This document shows positions 22,542 through 35,362 of a stretch of 64,000 nt of DNA, piece after piece; the first letter of the stretch is position 1; every line of letters begins with the position of its first letter. This DNA comes from Symsagittifera roscoffensis (lineage: Eukaryota; Xenacoelomorpha; Acoela; Convolutidae). The position numbers and the translations under genes are program-made. The stretch spans positions 56,493,109 to 56,557,108 of the forward strand of contig NC_087069.1 in the NCBI RefSeq assembly GCF_963678635.1. The letters run 5' to 3'. The notes beneath the pieces were generated by a model. It worked only from the letters and a program-made list of their open reading frames with translations, searched no databases and was not told the origin of the DNA.

Positions 22542-24102
22542 TTAAAAGGTCATATCGATGATGTCATCGTTACTGCCACTAATTCTGTAATCAATCCGTC
22601 AGTCCCTGAACCCGTCATTAAATGGAAACGTTACAGCTCGTTTCTCAATTTATTGCGCGTAGTAGCATTCATCCTTCGATTAAATCCTAAATTTAATCAT
22701 TTCCGTGGAACAATCGCTAATATCGTTAAACCGTCTGAGATAGATAATTCTCAACGAATGTTGTTTCTTCTTTCTCAAAAAGAAGCGTTCCCTTCAGAGT
22801 TCAAATTATTGAGTTCTGAGAAATATGTTAAGAATGTAAGCCCCATTGCAACTCTCTCCCCATTCATTGACCCCGATGGACTTCTTAGATCCATAGGACG
22901 CATTAGTCGTCTCTCTGAACTCGAATTTAAAAATAAATATCCCATCATACTTGATGGCCGTCATCCATTAGTCAAATTGTTTGTGGCTCATCAACACAAC
23001 AAACATGAGCATCAGTCTATTGACTACCTACGATCTGTCATCCAGATAGAATATGCAATCTTAAAATTAAGATCATTGCTCCGTAACATTGAACTTAATT
23101 GTAAAAACTGCCGAAAGCGAGAGTTGAAAACCATCACCCCTTTCATGTTTGATCTGCCAATTGAGCGTCTTGGATATCGCCAAGCGCCCTTCAACAATTG
23201 CGGAGTCGATTACTTCGGACCGTTTCACGTAACAATCCGTAGGAGTTCGGAGAAACGTTGGGCGTTTTTTGTTCACTTGTTTGACCACTAGATCCATCCA
23301 TATTGAAGTCGTACCATCAATGGATTCAAGCTCCTGTGTCATGGGAGTAGAACGATTCATCGCTAGACGAGGCACTCCATCGAAAATTTGGTCCGATAAT
23401 GGTACAAACTTTGTCGGTGCAGAGAAAGAGCTTCTTCTGTGTACTCGAGCATGGAATGATCTTGCGCCCGCTCTCCTTGTCCACAAAGGCATCTAATGGA
23501 AGTATAACCCACCATCTTCGCCACATCATGGTGGCTCTTGGGAACGTCTTGTACGTAGTTGCAAGAGAGTTTTCTACTCCATCCTCACACCCCGTAAATT
23601 AACCGACGAGGTACTCCAGACCACATTTTGTCTGATGGAACAGTCCCTCAATGCGCGTCGACTTACAGCGGTAAGCAGTGAACCGAATGAGATTGAGGCT
23701 TTAACGCCAAATCAATTCTTGATAGGCCAGCGCTCAGTTAGTTTCCCGTCGATTGCGACGGACGAACATTTTGATCATCGAAAGCGTTATCTTCGCGCAC
23801 AAGGATACGGTAACGCCATCTGGACTAGATGGCTACGCGAGTACGTTCCGACTCTCAACAAACGCCGTAAATGGCACACACCTACCGAACAAGAACTCAA
23901 AGCCGGAGATCTTGTTTGGATCATCGAGGATAGTAGCCCGCGTGGTTACTACCCTCTCGCTCGCGTCAAAACGCTTAACTATGGCAAAGACGCTACCGCC
24001 CGTTCCGCACTCCTTAAAAACGCAACAGGAGATTTAACCCGACCTCTTGTTAAACTCGCCCCAGTTCTCGCTCCGTTGGGGCCCGAGGATGTTCAAGATT
24101 GA
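22542..24102 (+). pseudogene. BEL/Pao integrase and C-terminal domain
   Basis: The frame from about 22542 contains the H2C2 zinc finger (HQHNKHEHQSIDYLR, then LNCKNCRKRELK) and the start of the catalytic core (NCGVDYFGPF, first Asp). A one-base frame change near 23285 is followed by TRSIHIEVV and KIWSDNGTNFVGAEKEL (second Asp). A TAA at 23494 replaces a sense codon before the WKYNPPSSPHHGGSWERL string that holds the catalytic Glu. The DUF5641-like tail (LTPNQFLIGQ to RPLVKLAPVL) ends at 24102. Confidence 0.8.
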
Positions 24103-24445
24103 ATTTAAAATGAAAGCATATCAAGACCAGCTAGTCTAGCGGTAACGTACTTGACCTGAAACCGAAAGGTCGCCAGCTCGAATCCCGGTCATTCCAAGTA
24201 TTTTACTGGTAAAAAACTTGGAATACACTTGATTTGAACCGGATAAAAAATGTTCCTAAGTTAAACTTGTTTTTAAATGATGTTCTGGACATGAATTTAA
24301 TTAGACTTTGGCCAGAATTGACTTCTAACTTCTGGCAAGCGTGAAAATCCCCACTTATTGGCAAAAGTAGTGACAATAAAGTCGCTTTCGATTTCGACTT
24401 CGTTTAAAACTTGATAATTTTGTTCCGAAACAGATATTATTCCGT
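24103..24445 (+). other. BEL/Pao 3' region with a tRNA-like/SINE-like segment
   Basis: At 24125-24190 there is a tRNA-like sequence. GACC at the start pairs with GGTC at the end. An A-box-like TAGTCTAGCGG lies near 24132, GACCT/AGGTC form an anticodon-like stem, and AGCTCGAATCC at 24175-24185 is a good Pol III B box. The loop is too large and the whole too short for a functional tRNA. A tail to about 24400 ends in a CGCTTTCGATTTCGACTTCG simple repeat. It is probably a SINE inserted near the element's 3' end. Confidence 0.4.
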
Positions 24446-24488
24446 TGTTTCCTCTTAATGATTTTCGATAATTACTGAAGGAAAAAAA

Positions 24489-24524
<36 letters not shown>

Positions 24525-24620
24525 TGAACAACCGTGTTCTCAATCGAGATACATACAGCCAATCTACAGACCGACGATATACTCGATCGACCCACCACAG
24601 ACCGAACACAGGTGGAAACA
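24446..24620 (+). repeat. 3' LTR of the BEL/Pao element
   Basis: Matches 17079-17226, with an expanded (AT)n microsatellite at about 24489-24525. It ends GGTGGAAACA and is followed directly by satellite sequence. Confidence 0.85.
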
Positions 24621-27600
24621 TTAGTAGTGAGAAAAGAGAGGATAGGCTGGAAATTATTTTGTCGAAATTTGTCATGATAATCAATAATATAGAGAACAGT
24701 TTTGACCACAAATATCCCTTAAAATCGTTTTTTTTCCATGGAACGAAACTTCGGTGATGGTATATTAGCTAGCGTTGAGTTTCTGCCTACGGTAATTTTT
24801 AACTGCTAAATGCTAATTGGTGCTTACTTATTTCGTGAGTATTTCAATCGTCAATGTTTTCTTAAAATAACGTCTGCGATCAGTTTTTGAAGTGATACTG
24901 TTGGTTACACTATTGAATTCTGTTAGCTTCATTTGCTAACATTTAATTTTTCTCCGTCGGTTATTTTTAATGTTAAGCTAAAATTTACGGTCGGTACGTG
25001 GCGGTACGTGGATTGGGGTACGTGGGATGATACGTGTGGGGGGAAGTACTAAATACTAATTGGTGTTTATTTACTTCGCGAGCATTTCAATCGTGATTGT
25101 TTTTTGAAATAGTGTATGAGATAATTTTTTGAAATGTTGCTGTTGGTTAAAATAATGAATTGTGTTAGCATTATTCGCTAGCATTGTTTTTTTGTCTGGT
25201 GCTTTTATTTAATGTTCAGCTAAAAGCTTTTTTTCTGTAGCTTGTTTGTGTGACCTGCAATTAATTGTTAAAAACAACGGTTGCTCTTGTTCATAAAACG
25301 TGTTTTGCATTCTCTTTATTTTCGTGTTGTGTGCAGATGTCTATAAGATTTCGCTTCTTCAAACGGAGGGGGGGGGGTACGTGGATGGGTTAAGTGGGAT
25401 GACGTGTGGGGGGAGGTACGTAGTGGGGGAGGGGGGGGGGGGGGTTCGGTACGTCGTTCAGGACGTGGGCATGGAGGAATGATGGAGTAGTGTGTAGTGA
25501 GAGGTGGGAGAGGGTACCAGAAACTTTGTGAAAACTTAGAAGTTATGTTGAAGTTTTTAAAAACAACAATTGTCCTCGTTCATAAAAGGATTATTGGACT
25601 CTCTTTGTTTTCGCGTTGTGGGCAGATGTCTTGATGATCTCGCTTCTTAAAACAGGGGGGGGGGTATATAGAGGGGGAGGGGGTACGTGGTGGCGGTTTG
25701 TGCGGGGAGGTTCAGTACGTTGCTTAGGACGTGGGCGTGGGGGTATGATGAGGTAGTTAGAAGTTGCAAGTGTATGGATGGACTGGAAAAGTGACTGAAA
25801 GTTATGTTGTCTAATTTTAATATGATAGTCGATTCTTTAGTCAATGTTTTTAACCACAAAAATCCATTTTAATTGATATTTATCCTTGAACCTTCGGTGC
25901 GGGTAAATAGTTAGTGTTGATTTTTTGCTTACTTTTCCTTTTAATGAAAGGACACTGTTAGTTAAAATATTGAAATCTGTCAGAATTGTTTGGTAACATT
26001 TTATTTCTACGACGGTTGTATTTTTGTTAAGCTAAAAAGTACGTTATTTTACATTTTCGTAACTTATTCGTGTGAGCGGCAAAAAATTTTCAAAAGCAGA
26101 GGTTGTTTTTCTCGTTCATAAAACGTGTATCGCACTCTGTTTAATTTCGCGTCGTGTGCAGATGTCTAGACAATGGCGGATCCTGGAGGGGGTGGGGTAC
26201 GTGGAGGTGGGAGAGTCAATAAGTTGCGTAGGACGTGGGCGTGGGGGCATGATGGGGTAATTGGTAGTGGGAAGTGTGCGAAGGGACTTGAAAAAGGACT
26301 GGAAATTGTTTTATCTAACTTTGCTATGATAATCGATTATACAGACACCATTTTTGTCCACAAATATCCATTTTAATTGATATTTATCCTTGAAACTTCG
26401 GTGCGGGTAAATTATTTTGTGTTTATTTTTTGCTTTCTCTTCTTTTTAATTGCTAAATGATAATTGGCGTTTACTTACCTCGTTACCATTTCAACCGTCA
26501 ATGTTTTCTAAAACAACGTCTGACATAAAATTTCGAAATGATACTGTTCATTAACGTATCGAAATCTGTTAGCATTATTTACTAAGACTTACCTTTTCTC
26601 CATCGGTTGTATTTAATGTTAAGCTGAAATGTACCGTAGCTTATCTTTCCGTATCTTTTTGTGTGAGCTGCAATTAAACTTGAAAAACATAGCGGTTATT
26701 CTCGTTCATAAAGCGTGTATCCCGCTCTGTTCGCTTTTGCGTTGCGTGCAGATGTCTAGACGAGGTCGCTTCATAAAATGGGGTGAGGGGTAGTACGTCG
26801 AGGGGGGGGGGTTGTATTTAATGTTAAGCTAAAATTTACCTTAGCTTACCTTTCCGTATCTTGTTTGTGTGAGCGGCAAAAGATTTTAAGAAAAACATGA
26901 TGGGGCATGATGGGGTACTGAGTAGTAGGAGGTGGGAAGTTGCCATGATAGTCGATTACATAGACAGCTTTACTGTCTAAAATTATCTATTATAATCGAT
27001 TTTTATCCATGAAAATCCGGTGCGGGTAAATTAGTTAGCGTTAATTTTCTGCTTGCTGTCCTTTTTAATTACTTAATGATAATTGGTGTTTACTTGCTCT
27101 GTGAGCGTTTCATTCGTCAATGTTTTCTAAAATAACGTCTGTGATATGATTTTGAAATGATAATGTTGGTAAAATATTGAATTCTGTTAGCCTTCTTTGC
27201 AAACAATTATTTTTTCACCGTCGATTGTATTTAATGTTAAGCTAAAAATTACCTTAGCTTACCTTTCCGTAACTTGTTGATTATTTCGTAAGATATATTT
27301 GAATATTCAATACGTTGCTTAGGAAGTGAGCTTGGCTGCATGATGAGATAGTTACTAGTGGGAAGTGGGAGAGACTGGAAAATTGACTTGAAATTATGTT
27401 GTCTAATTTGCCATGATAATTGATTATATGGACAACATTTTTGTCCACAAACAGCCATTATTGTTGATTTTTATCAATGAAATTTCGGTGTGCGTAAATT
27501 ATTAAGCGTTGATCAGTGTGGGGGGAAGTACATGGGGGGGGGGGAATGTGTCGGTACGTTGTTTAGGACTTGGGCGTGGAGGCATGATGGGGTAGTGAAA

Positions 27601-28960
27601 AGTGGGAGGTGAAAGGGGGACTGGAAATTTTGTGAAAAACTGGAAGTTATGTTGTCTAAATTTGCCAGGATAATCGATTTTCTAGACAATATTTTTGTGC
27701 ATAAATATCCATTTTTATCAATTTTATCGAAGAAACTTGGTTGCGGGTAATTTTTAATGTTGATTTTCTGCTTACTGTCATTTTCAATTGCTAAATACTA
27801 ATTGGTGTTTATTTACTTCGCAAGCATTTCAATCGTGATTGTTTTTTAAAATAGTGTCTGAGATAATTTTTTGAAATGTTGCTGTTGGTTAAAATAATGA
27901 ATTGTGTTAGCATTATTCGCTAGCATTGTTTTTTGGTCTGGTGCTTTTATTTAATGTTCAGCTAAAAGCTACTTTTCTGTAGCTTGTTTGTGTGACCTGC
28001 AAATAATTGTTAAAAACAACGGTTGCTCTTGTTCATAAAACGTGTTTTGCACATTCTCTTTATTTTCGTGTTGTGTGCAGATGTCTGTAAGATTTCGCTT
28101 CTTCAAACGGAGGGGGGTACGTGGATGGGTTAAGTGGGATGACGTGTGGGGGGAGGTACGTGGTGGGGGAGGGGGGGGGGGGGTCGGTACGTCGCTTAGG
28201 ACCTGGGCGTGGAGGCATGATGGAGAAGTGAGTAGTGGGAAGTGGGAGGAGGGACTAGAATTTCTGTGAGAAACTGGAAATTGTGTTGAAATTTTAGAAA
28301 ACAACAATTGTTCTCGTTTCTAAATTGATTATTTCACTCCCTTTGTTTTTGCGTTGTGTGCAAATGTCTAGACGATCTCGCTCCTTAAAACGGGGGAGGG
28401 GTTACGTTGGGGCAGTTCGTGGGGGGGGGGGGGGTCAGTACGTTGCTTAGGACGTGGGCTTGGCTGCCTGATGAGATAGTTATTAGTGGGAAGTGGGAGA
28501 GACTGCAAAATTGACTGGAAATTATGTTTTCTAATTTGCCATGATAATTGATTATATGGACAACATTTTTGTCCACAAATAGCCATTATTGTTGATTTTT
28601 ATCAATGAAACTTCGGTGTGCGTAAATTAGTTAGCGTTGATCAGTGTGGTACGTTGTTTAGGACTTGGGCTTGGAGGCATGATGGGGTAGTGAAAAGTGG
28701 GAAGTGGAAGGGGGACTGGAAATTTTGTGAAAGACTGGAAATTATGTTGTCTAAATTTGCCAGGATAATAGATTTTCTAGACAATATTTTTGTGCATAAA
28801 TATCCATTTTAATCGATTTTTATCGAAGAAACTTGGTTGCGGGTAGTTTTTAATGTTGATTTTCTGCTTACTGTCATTTTTAATTGCTAAATGCTAATTG
28901 GTGTTTTAATTACTTCGCGAGCATTTCAATCGTAATTGTTTTCTAAAATAGTGTCTGAGA
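24621..28960. repeat. G-rich tandem satellite array, right block
   Basis: The same unit landmarks as in the left block recur: GCAGATGTCT (25335, 25623, 26158, 26750, 28078), GGACGTGGGCGTGG and the GATAATCGATTAT near-palindrome. A longer block at 25052-25560 is repeated at about 27793-28290, and one at 27330-27510 recurs at about 28460-28640, so the array has higher-order duplications. Poly-G runs of 14 occur (25431-25444). No gene is supported. Confidence 0.85.
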
Positions 28961-31900
28961 GTTTTGCATAACTCTTTAAAAAGTAAAAAAAATGCATCGA
29001 GCAAAATAATTTTAGACATTTTTGCAATAATTTTTCGCATACTGTCTAAAACTTTGCATCTTTTTCGAAGAATTTACGTGGGAAAAGGCTGATCCGAGAG
29101 TCTTGGTGTTAGCTAGCTTCTGGACCAAGCTCAGATGACATGTTTGCATGAAAATTATCAGTTCAGTAAAACAAGTTTAAAAAGCCAGATAATTTTTTGG
29201 AATATTTTTCTGAGCTGGATCTTCATAGTGTCTGGAACTGAGTCTGGAACTGATAGGCTTATGGCAAAATTAGATTGTTTTTTCTAAATGCACTTTTGTT
29301 TCTTTTAACACTTCTGGTTCACTGCTTTGATCTGTCCATTTCCATTTGCGATATTCTTTTCAGTGACCTACCATTTTGGCAGCCTTGCAACAAAACATTT
29401 GTTTCTAAAAGGAAAAACTAAAGGTTTTTTTTGAAAGAAGATTTTGTTCTGTTAACATGCAAAAATTTTTCAGAAAAAAAATTACTTTAAAATCACAACA
29501 AACAAAATAAATAAAAACAACAAATTGTAATATTAACACATGTTGATAAGGATTAAAATTTCAGAAAATGGCACCGTGACTTTTGAACGTCTAAAAAAGT
29601 TTTGTCAATAAAGTTATTTAAAGTTTTCTTCAGTATTCTTTTTTATCAAAATCGCGGCTTAATAATTTAAACCGAATTTTCTTCTGACTAGAAGCGTACA
29701 AAATGATTTATTGTGAAAATTTACCACATTAAACGTAAAACTTGACGGCATGTTCAGTTCGGCATTGTTAACAGTTTGTTGAAAATCATCCCAGACTAGG
29801 ACCTTGTCAATTTAAACATACTCAAGACTTCGAATCACCGTACGAGTTTGTCGAAATAACAAGTTGAAAGTAACGAGAAACTGAACTATGTAAGAAAAAA
29901 GCTTCTTAGAGCAAATACGACTGAAAACGTAAGGTACTTTGACATTTCCTCGGAGTTGGACGAGAACCCATTTCCACTAACTTCGCCTGAAACATTGAAA
30001 AATTAAAATTTAAACGTTTTCAAGTAAACAAAAGCAGTACAAAAATTTTCAAATTACCTCAAAGATTTTAGTATTTTTTTACCTCATTGATTGAAGCTCA
30101 TTGTGCTATAAAATTCTCAATTAAAGTGTTTGCACGGAAATATATTTTTTATGTTCTGGTTTTTCCTCTATTTTTCTATGAAAAGGACAAACAGCAGTCA
30201 TCTGGCCAAGAGTGAAACACTTTTTTCTTCGCATGTATGATAATTTTCAGAAAGAAATTTTGTTGGTACTTTTAACCTGCAATTAATTATTTAGTAAGCT
30301 GGCCCGAACTATAAACTGGCAACCGTCAAAGCTGTTGGCGAATCGGAAGAACTATGAAGTATTACAGCACAACAAAATTTTCAGTCTTTTTTTAATTTTG
30401 TCTAAATTTGTTCTCGCCTAAAATTATTAGGATGAGGAACCAATCCGAGGACATCTCAACACAATCATTGTTATAGACTAGTAGTACACTATGATTGGGG
30501 TTGTCATACATGGATGACCATTAGGTATAGATCATATTGGTCACCATGTATTATATGACAACCAATAATCCTCATGTTTTACACGACAACCAATAGTCCC
30601 TATGATTAAAGTGGCGATCTGCAACGGTCCCTATGTAATTTTTTTCCGAAAAAAAATTCCCCTCTACATTATTCTCTAAAAAGAATTTTTTTAAATAAAT
30701 TTTTTCAAATTTTTTTTTCATAATTTTTTTTGAAAATTTTTTTTTGTTCTTTTTTTCAAATTCTCTTCTTTTTCGATTAAATATCCATTTTAATCGATTT
30801 TTATCGAAGAAACTTGGTTGCGGGTAGTTTTTAATGTTGATTTTCTGCTTACTGTCATTTTTAATTGCTAAATGCTAATTGGTGTTTTAATTACTTCGCG
30901 AGCATTTCAATCGTAATTGTTTTCTAAAATAGTGTCTGAGAGTTTTGCATAACTCTTTAAAAAGTAAAAAAAATGCATCGAGCAAAATAATTTTAGACAT
31001 TTTTGCAATAATTTTTCGCATACTGTCTAAAACTTTGCATCTTTTTCGAAGAATTTACGTGGGAAAAGGCTGATCCGAGAGTCTTGGTGTTAGCTAGCTT
31101 CTGGACCAAGCTCAGATGACATGTTTGCATGAAAATTATCAGTTCAGTAAAACAAGTTTAAAAAGCCAGATAATTTTTTGGAATATTTTTCTGAGCTGGA
31201 TCTTCATAGTGTCTGGAACTGAGTCTGGAACTGATAGGCTTATGGCAAAATTAGATTGTTTTTTCTAAATGCACTTTTGTTTCTTTTAACACTTCTGGTT
31301 CACTGCTTTGATCTGTCCATTTCCATTTGCGATATTCTTTTCAGTGACCTACCATTTTGGCAGCCTTGCAACAAAACATTTGTTTCTAAAAGGAAAAACT
31401 AAAGGTTTTTTTTGAAAGAAGATTTTGTTCTGTTATTATGCAAAAATTTTTCAGAAAAAAAATTACTTTAAAATCACAACAAACAAAATAAATAAAAACA
31501 ACAAATTGTAATATTAACACATGTTGATAAGGATTAAAATTTCAGAAAATGGCACCGTGAATTTTGAACGTCTAAAAAAGTTTTGTCAATAAAGTTATTT
31601 AAAGTTTTCTTCAGTATTCTTTTTTATCAAAATCGCGGCTTAATAATTTAAACCGAATTTTCTTCTGACTAGAAGCGTACAAAATGATTTATTGTGAAAA
31701 TTTACCACATTAAACGTAAAACTTGACGGCATGTTCAGTTCGGCATTGTTAACAGTTTGTTGAAAATCATCCCAGACTAGGACCTTGTCAATTTAAACAT
31801 ACTCAAGACTTCGAATCACCGTACGAGTTTGTCGAAATAACAAGTTGAAAGTAACGAGAAACTGAACTATGTAAGAAAAAAGCTTCTTAGAGCAAATACG

Positions 31901-34699
31901 ACTGAAAACGTAAGGTACTTTGACATTTCCTCGGAGTTGGACGAGAACCCATTTCCACTAACTTCACCTGAAACATTGAAAAATTAAAATTTAAACGTTT
32001 TCAAGTAAACAAAAGCAGTACAAAAATTTTCAAATTACCTCAAAGATTTTAGTATTTTTTTACCTCATTGATTGAAGCTCATTGTGCTATAAAATTCTCA
32101 ATTAAAGTGTTTGCACGGAAATATATTTTTCTATGAAAAGGACAAACAGCAGTCATCTGGCCAAGAGTGAAACACTTTTTTCTTCGCATGTATGATAATT
32201 TTCAGAAAGAAATTTTGTTGGTACTTTTAACCTGCAATTAATTATTTAGTAAGCTGGCCCGAACTATAAACTGGCAACCGTCAAAGCTGTTGGCGAATCG
32301 GAAGAACTATGAAGTATTACAGCACAACAAAATTTTCAGTCTTTTTTTAATTTTGTCTAAATTTGTTCTCGCCTAAAATTATTAGGATGAGGAACCAATC
32401 CGAGGACATCTCAACACAATCATTGTTATAGACTAGTAGTACACTATGATTGGGGTTGTCATACATGGATGACCATTAGGTATAGATCATATTGGTCACC
32501 ATGTATTATATGACAACCAATAATCCTCATGTTTTACACGACAACCAATAGTCCCTATGATTAAAGTGGCGATCTGCAACGGTCCCTATGTAATTTTTTT
32601 CCGAAAAAAAATTCCCCTCTACATTATTCTCTAAAAAGAATTTTTTTAAATAAATTTTTTCAAATTTTTTTTTCATAATGTTTTTTGAAAATTTTTTTTT
32701 GTTCTTTTTTTCAAATTCTCTTCTTTTTCGATTAAATATCCATTTTAATCGATTTTTATCGAAGAAACTTGGTTGCGGGTAGTTTTTAATGTTGATTTTC
32801 TGCTTACTGTCATTTTTAATTGCTAAATGCTAATTGGTGTTTTAATTACTTCGCGAGCTTTTCAATCGTAATTGTTTTCTAAAATAGTGTCTGAGAGTTT
32901 TGCATAACTCTTTAAAAAGTAAAAAAATGCATCGAGCAAAATAATTTTAGACATTTTTGCAATAATTTTTCGCATACTGTCTAAAACTTTGCATCTTTTT
33001 CGAAGAATTTACGTGGGAAAAGGCTGATCCGAGAGTCTTGGTGTTAGCTAGCTTCTGGACCAAGCTCAGATGACATGTTTGCATGAAAATTATCAGTTCA
33101 GTAAAACAAGTTTAAAAAGCCAGATAATTTTTTGGAATATTTTTCTGAGCTGGATCTTCATAGTGTCTGGAACTGAGTCTGGAACTGATAGGCTTATGGC
33201 AAAATTAGATTGTTTTTTCTAAATGCACTTTTGTTTCTTTTAACACTTCTGGTTCACTGCTTTGATCTGTCCATTTCCATTTGCGATATTCTTTTCAGTG
33301 ACCTACCATTTTGGCAGCCTTGCAACAAAACATTTGTTTCTAAAAGGAAAAACTAAAGGTTTTTTTTGAAAGAAGATTTTGTTCTGTTAACATGCAAAAA
33401 TTTTTCAGAAAAAAAATTACTTTAAAATCACAACAAACAAAATAAATAAAAACAACAAATTGTAATATTAACACATGTTGATAAGGATTAAAATTTCAGA
33501 AAATGGCACCGTGACTTTTGAACGTCTAAAAAAGTTTTGTCAATAAAGTTATTTAAAGTTTTCTTCAGTATTCTTTTTTATCAAAATCGCGGCTTAATAA
33601 TTTAAACCGAATTTTCTTCTGACTAGAAGCGTACAAAATGATTTATTGTGAAAATTTACCACATTAAACGTAAAACTTGACGGCATGTTCAGTTCGGCAT
33701 TGTTAACAGTTTGTTGAAAATCATCCCAGACTAGGACCTTGTCAATTTAAACATACTCAAGACTTCGAATCACCGTACGAGTTTGTCGAAATAACAAGTT
33801 GAAAGTAACGAGAAACTGAACTATGTAAGAAAAAAGCTTCTTAGAGCAAATACGACTGAAAACGTAAGGTACTTTGACATTTCCTCGGAGTTGGACGAGA
33901 ACCCATTTCCACTAACTTCACCTGAAACATTGAAAAATTAAAATTTAAACGTTTTCAAGTAAACAAAAGCAGTACAAAAATTTTCAAATTACCTCAAAGA
34001 TTTTAGTATTTTTTTACCTCATTGATTGAAGCTCATTGTGCTATAAAATTCTCAATTAAAGTGTTTGCACGGAAATATATTTTTTATGTTCTGGTTTTTC
34101 CTCTATTTTTCTATGAAAAGGACAAACAGCAGTCATCTGGCCAAGAGTGAAACACTTTTTTCTTCGCATGTATGATAATTTTCAGAAAGAAATTTTGTTG
34201 GTACTTTTAACCTGCAATTAATTATTTAGTAAGCTGGCCCGAACTATAAACTGGCAACCGTCAAAGCTGTTGGCGAATCGGAAGAACTATGAAGTATTAC
34301 AGCACAACAAAATTTTCAGTCTTTTTTTAATTTTGTCTAAATTTGTTCTCGCCTAAAATTATTAGGATGAGGAACCAATCCGAGGACATCTCAACACAAT
34401 CATTGTTATAGACTAGTAGTACACTATGATTGGGGTTGTCATACATGGATGACCATTAGGTATAGATCATATTGGTCACCATGTATTATATGACAACCAA
34501 TAATCCTCATGTTTTACACGACAACCAATAGTCCCTATGATTAAAGTGGCGATCTGCAACGGTCCCTATGTAATTTTTTTCCGAAAAAAAATTCCCCTCT
34601 ACATTATTCTCTAAAAAGAATTTTTTTAAATAAATTTTTTCAAATTTTTTTTTCATAATTTTTTTTGAAAATTTTTTTTTGTTCTTTTTTTCAAATTCT
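28798..34699. repeat. Three tandem copies of a ~1.97-kb unit
   Basis: AAATATCCATTTTAATCGAT begins copies at 28798, 30779 and 32734. Periods are 1981 and 1955 bp; the difference is explained by a 26-bp deletion in the middle copy near 32127. Otherwise the copies are nearly identical. Each starts with about 160 bp of satellite sequence, so the unit was captured from the satellite edge, and ends in A/T homopolymers. There is no ORF above about 60 codons. The last 300 bp of each unit (starting AGTAGTACACTATGATTGG) belong to the terminal module of the polymerase element further right. The third copy continues into that element at about 34700. Confidence 0.92.
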
Positions 34700-34812
34700 T
34701 CTTTTTTCAATTTCAGTTTTTATTTTTTCATTTTTAATAGATGATCCCAAATCGTACCTATGTATAACTTATGATCTCTGTGCATTACTTATGGTTCCTA
34801 TATTTTATTTAC
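34420..34812 (+). repeat. Terminal module of the polymerase element (forward orientation)
   Basis: About 390 bp that reappear inverted at 42352-42760 and about 52200-52610. The module contains repeated CATGTATTATATGACAACC-type and CCTATGTATAACTTATGATC words and long A/T homopolymers. It ends next to the polymerase-proximal terminus. It could be an inverted terminal repeat or an independent foldback element. Confidence 0.65.
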
Positions 34813-34896
34813 TCGGGTTTTTTCCGTTTCTGCATTATTGATAGATGATCCCAATCATACCTATGTATAACTAACGATCTCTGTGCATAACTAATA

Positions 34897-35362
34897 GTAG
34901 TAGAAGAGTGAGGGAGAGTGGGGGGGGGGAGTGGGTGCTGACCCCCATGTATTAACATAGGCTATAGAGTATCCGGTCAGCACCCTATGTATTAACATAA
35001 GCTATAGATTTCCCAATGTATTAAGATAGGGAATAGGTTTCCCAATGTATTAAGATAGCAGGTTTCAGAAAAATTTTTGGCGCCCGAATTTTTTGAGTTC
35101 GGTTTTGCCGATACTTGCGTTTCTTAGCTAGCTTCTACGGTTTAGATGTTTTGATTATTGTTTTATAGGTTTGATTCAACGAGAAAACTATCTAAAGCTA
35201 TACTGAAACCTAACGAAACTTCGAGAAAAAAATCAAGTTTTTGAAAGAAAGTTATATTCAAAAGATGAATTATTTATAAATCACTGCTTCGTATAATCAT
35301 TTCACCACAAGCTTACAACTAGCTAAACAATACTGAATTGAATGCTATTACACTTTCAATTT
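34897..35362 (+). repeat. Polymerase-proximal terminus with iteron-like repeats
   Basis: This segment, starting GTAGTAGAAGAGTGAGGG, recurs at 42860 and 52707 directly upstream of polymerase 3' ends. It contains a G-run, an 11-bp inverted repeat (34933-34985) and iteron-like words of about 29 bp, TGTATTAAGATAGGGAATAG, near 35012 and 35045. After that comes AT-rich sequence to the polymerase stop codon. Confidence 0.6.
34933..34985. promoter_or_regulatory. Inverted repeat (11-bp stem, 31-nt spacer) at the element terminus
   Basis: GGGTGCTGACC at 34933-34943 pairs perfectly with GGTCAGCACCC at 34975-34985. The homologous position in the two derivative copies has a different but still complementary stem with the same spacer length, which argues for a functional structure or a palindromic protein-binding site. 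Confidence 0.6.

Larger units (their letters stand above)
17079..24620 (+). mobile_element. BEL/Pao LTR retrotransposon, degenerate, plus strand
   Basis: LTRs of about 148 bp (17079-17226) and 175 bp (24446-24620) start TGTTTCCTC and end GGTGGAAACA. The left one is followed at once by TGGTCCGCC, the TGG start typical of a primer-binding site. Between them are gag, CCHC-like knuckles, a protease with the CDTACSHSC string of Pao-type elements, RT/RNase H, integrase and the C-terminal domain. At least four in-frame stops and two frameshifts disrupt it. The LTRs differ mostly by an AT microsatellite, so the element is younger than the gypsy copy. Its flanks are different parts of the satellite unit with no target-site duplication. 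Confidence 0.9.

Noticed and set aside
34507-34710. 67-codon Lys/Phe-rich minus-strand frame
   Set aside because: Translation of the A/T homopolymer tail of the 2-kb unit; it also exists only in the third unit.
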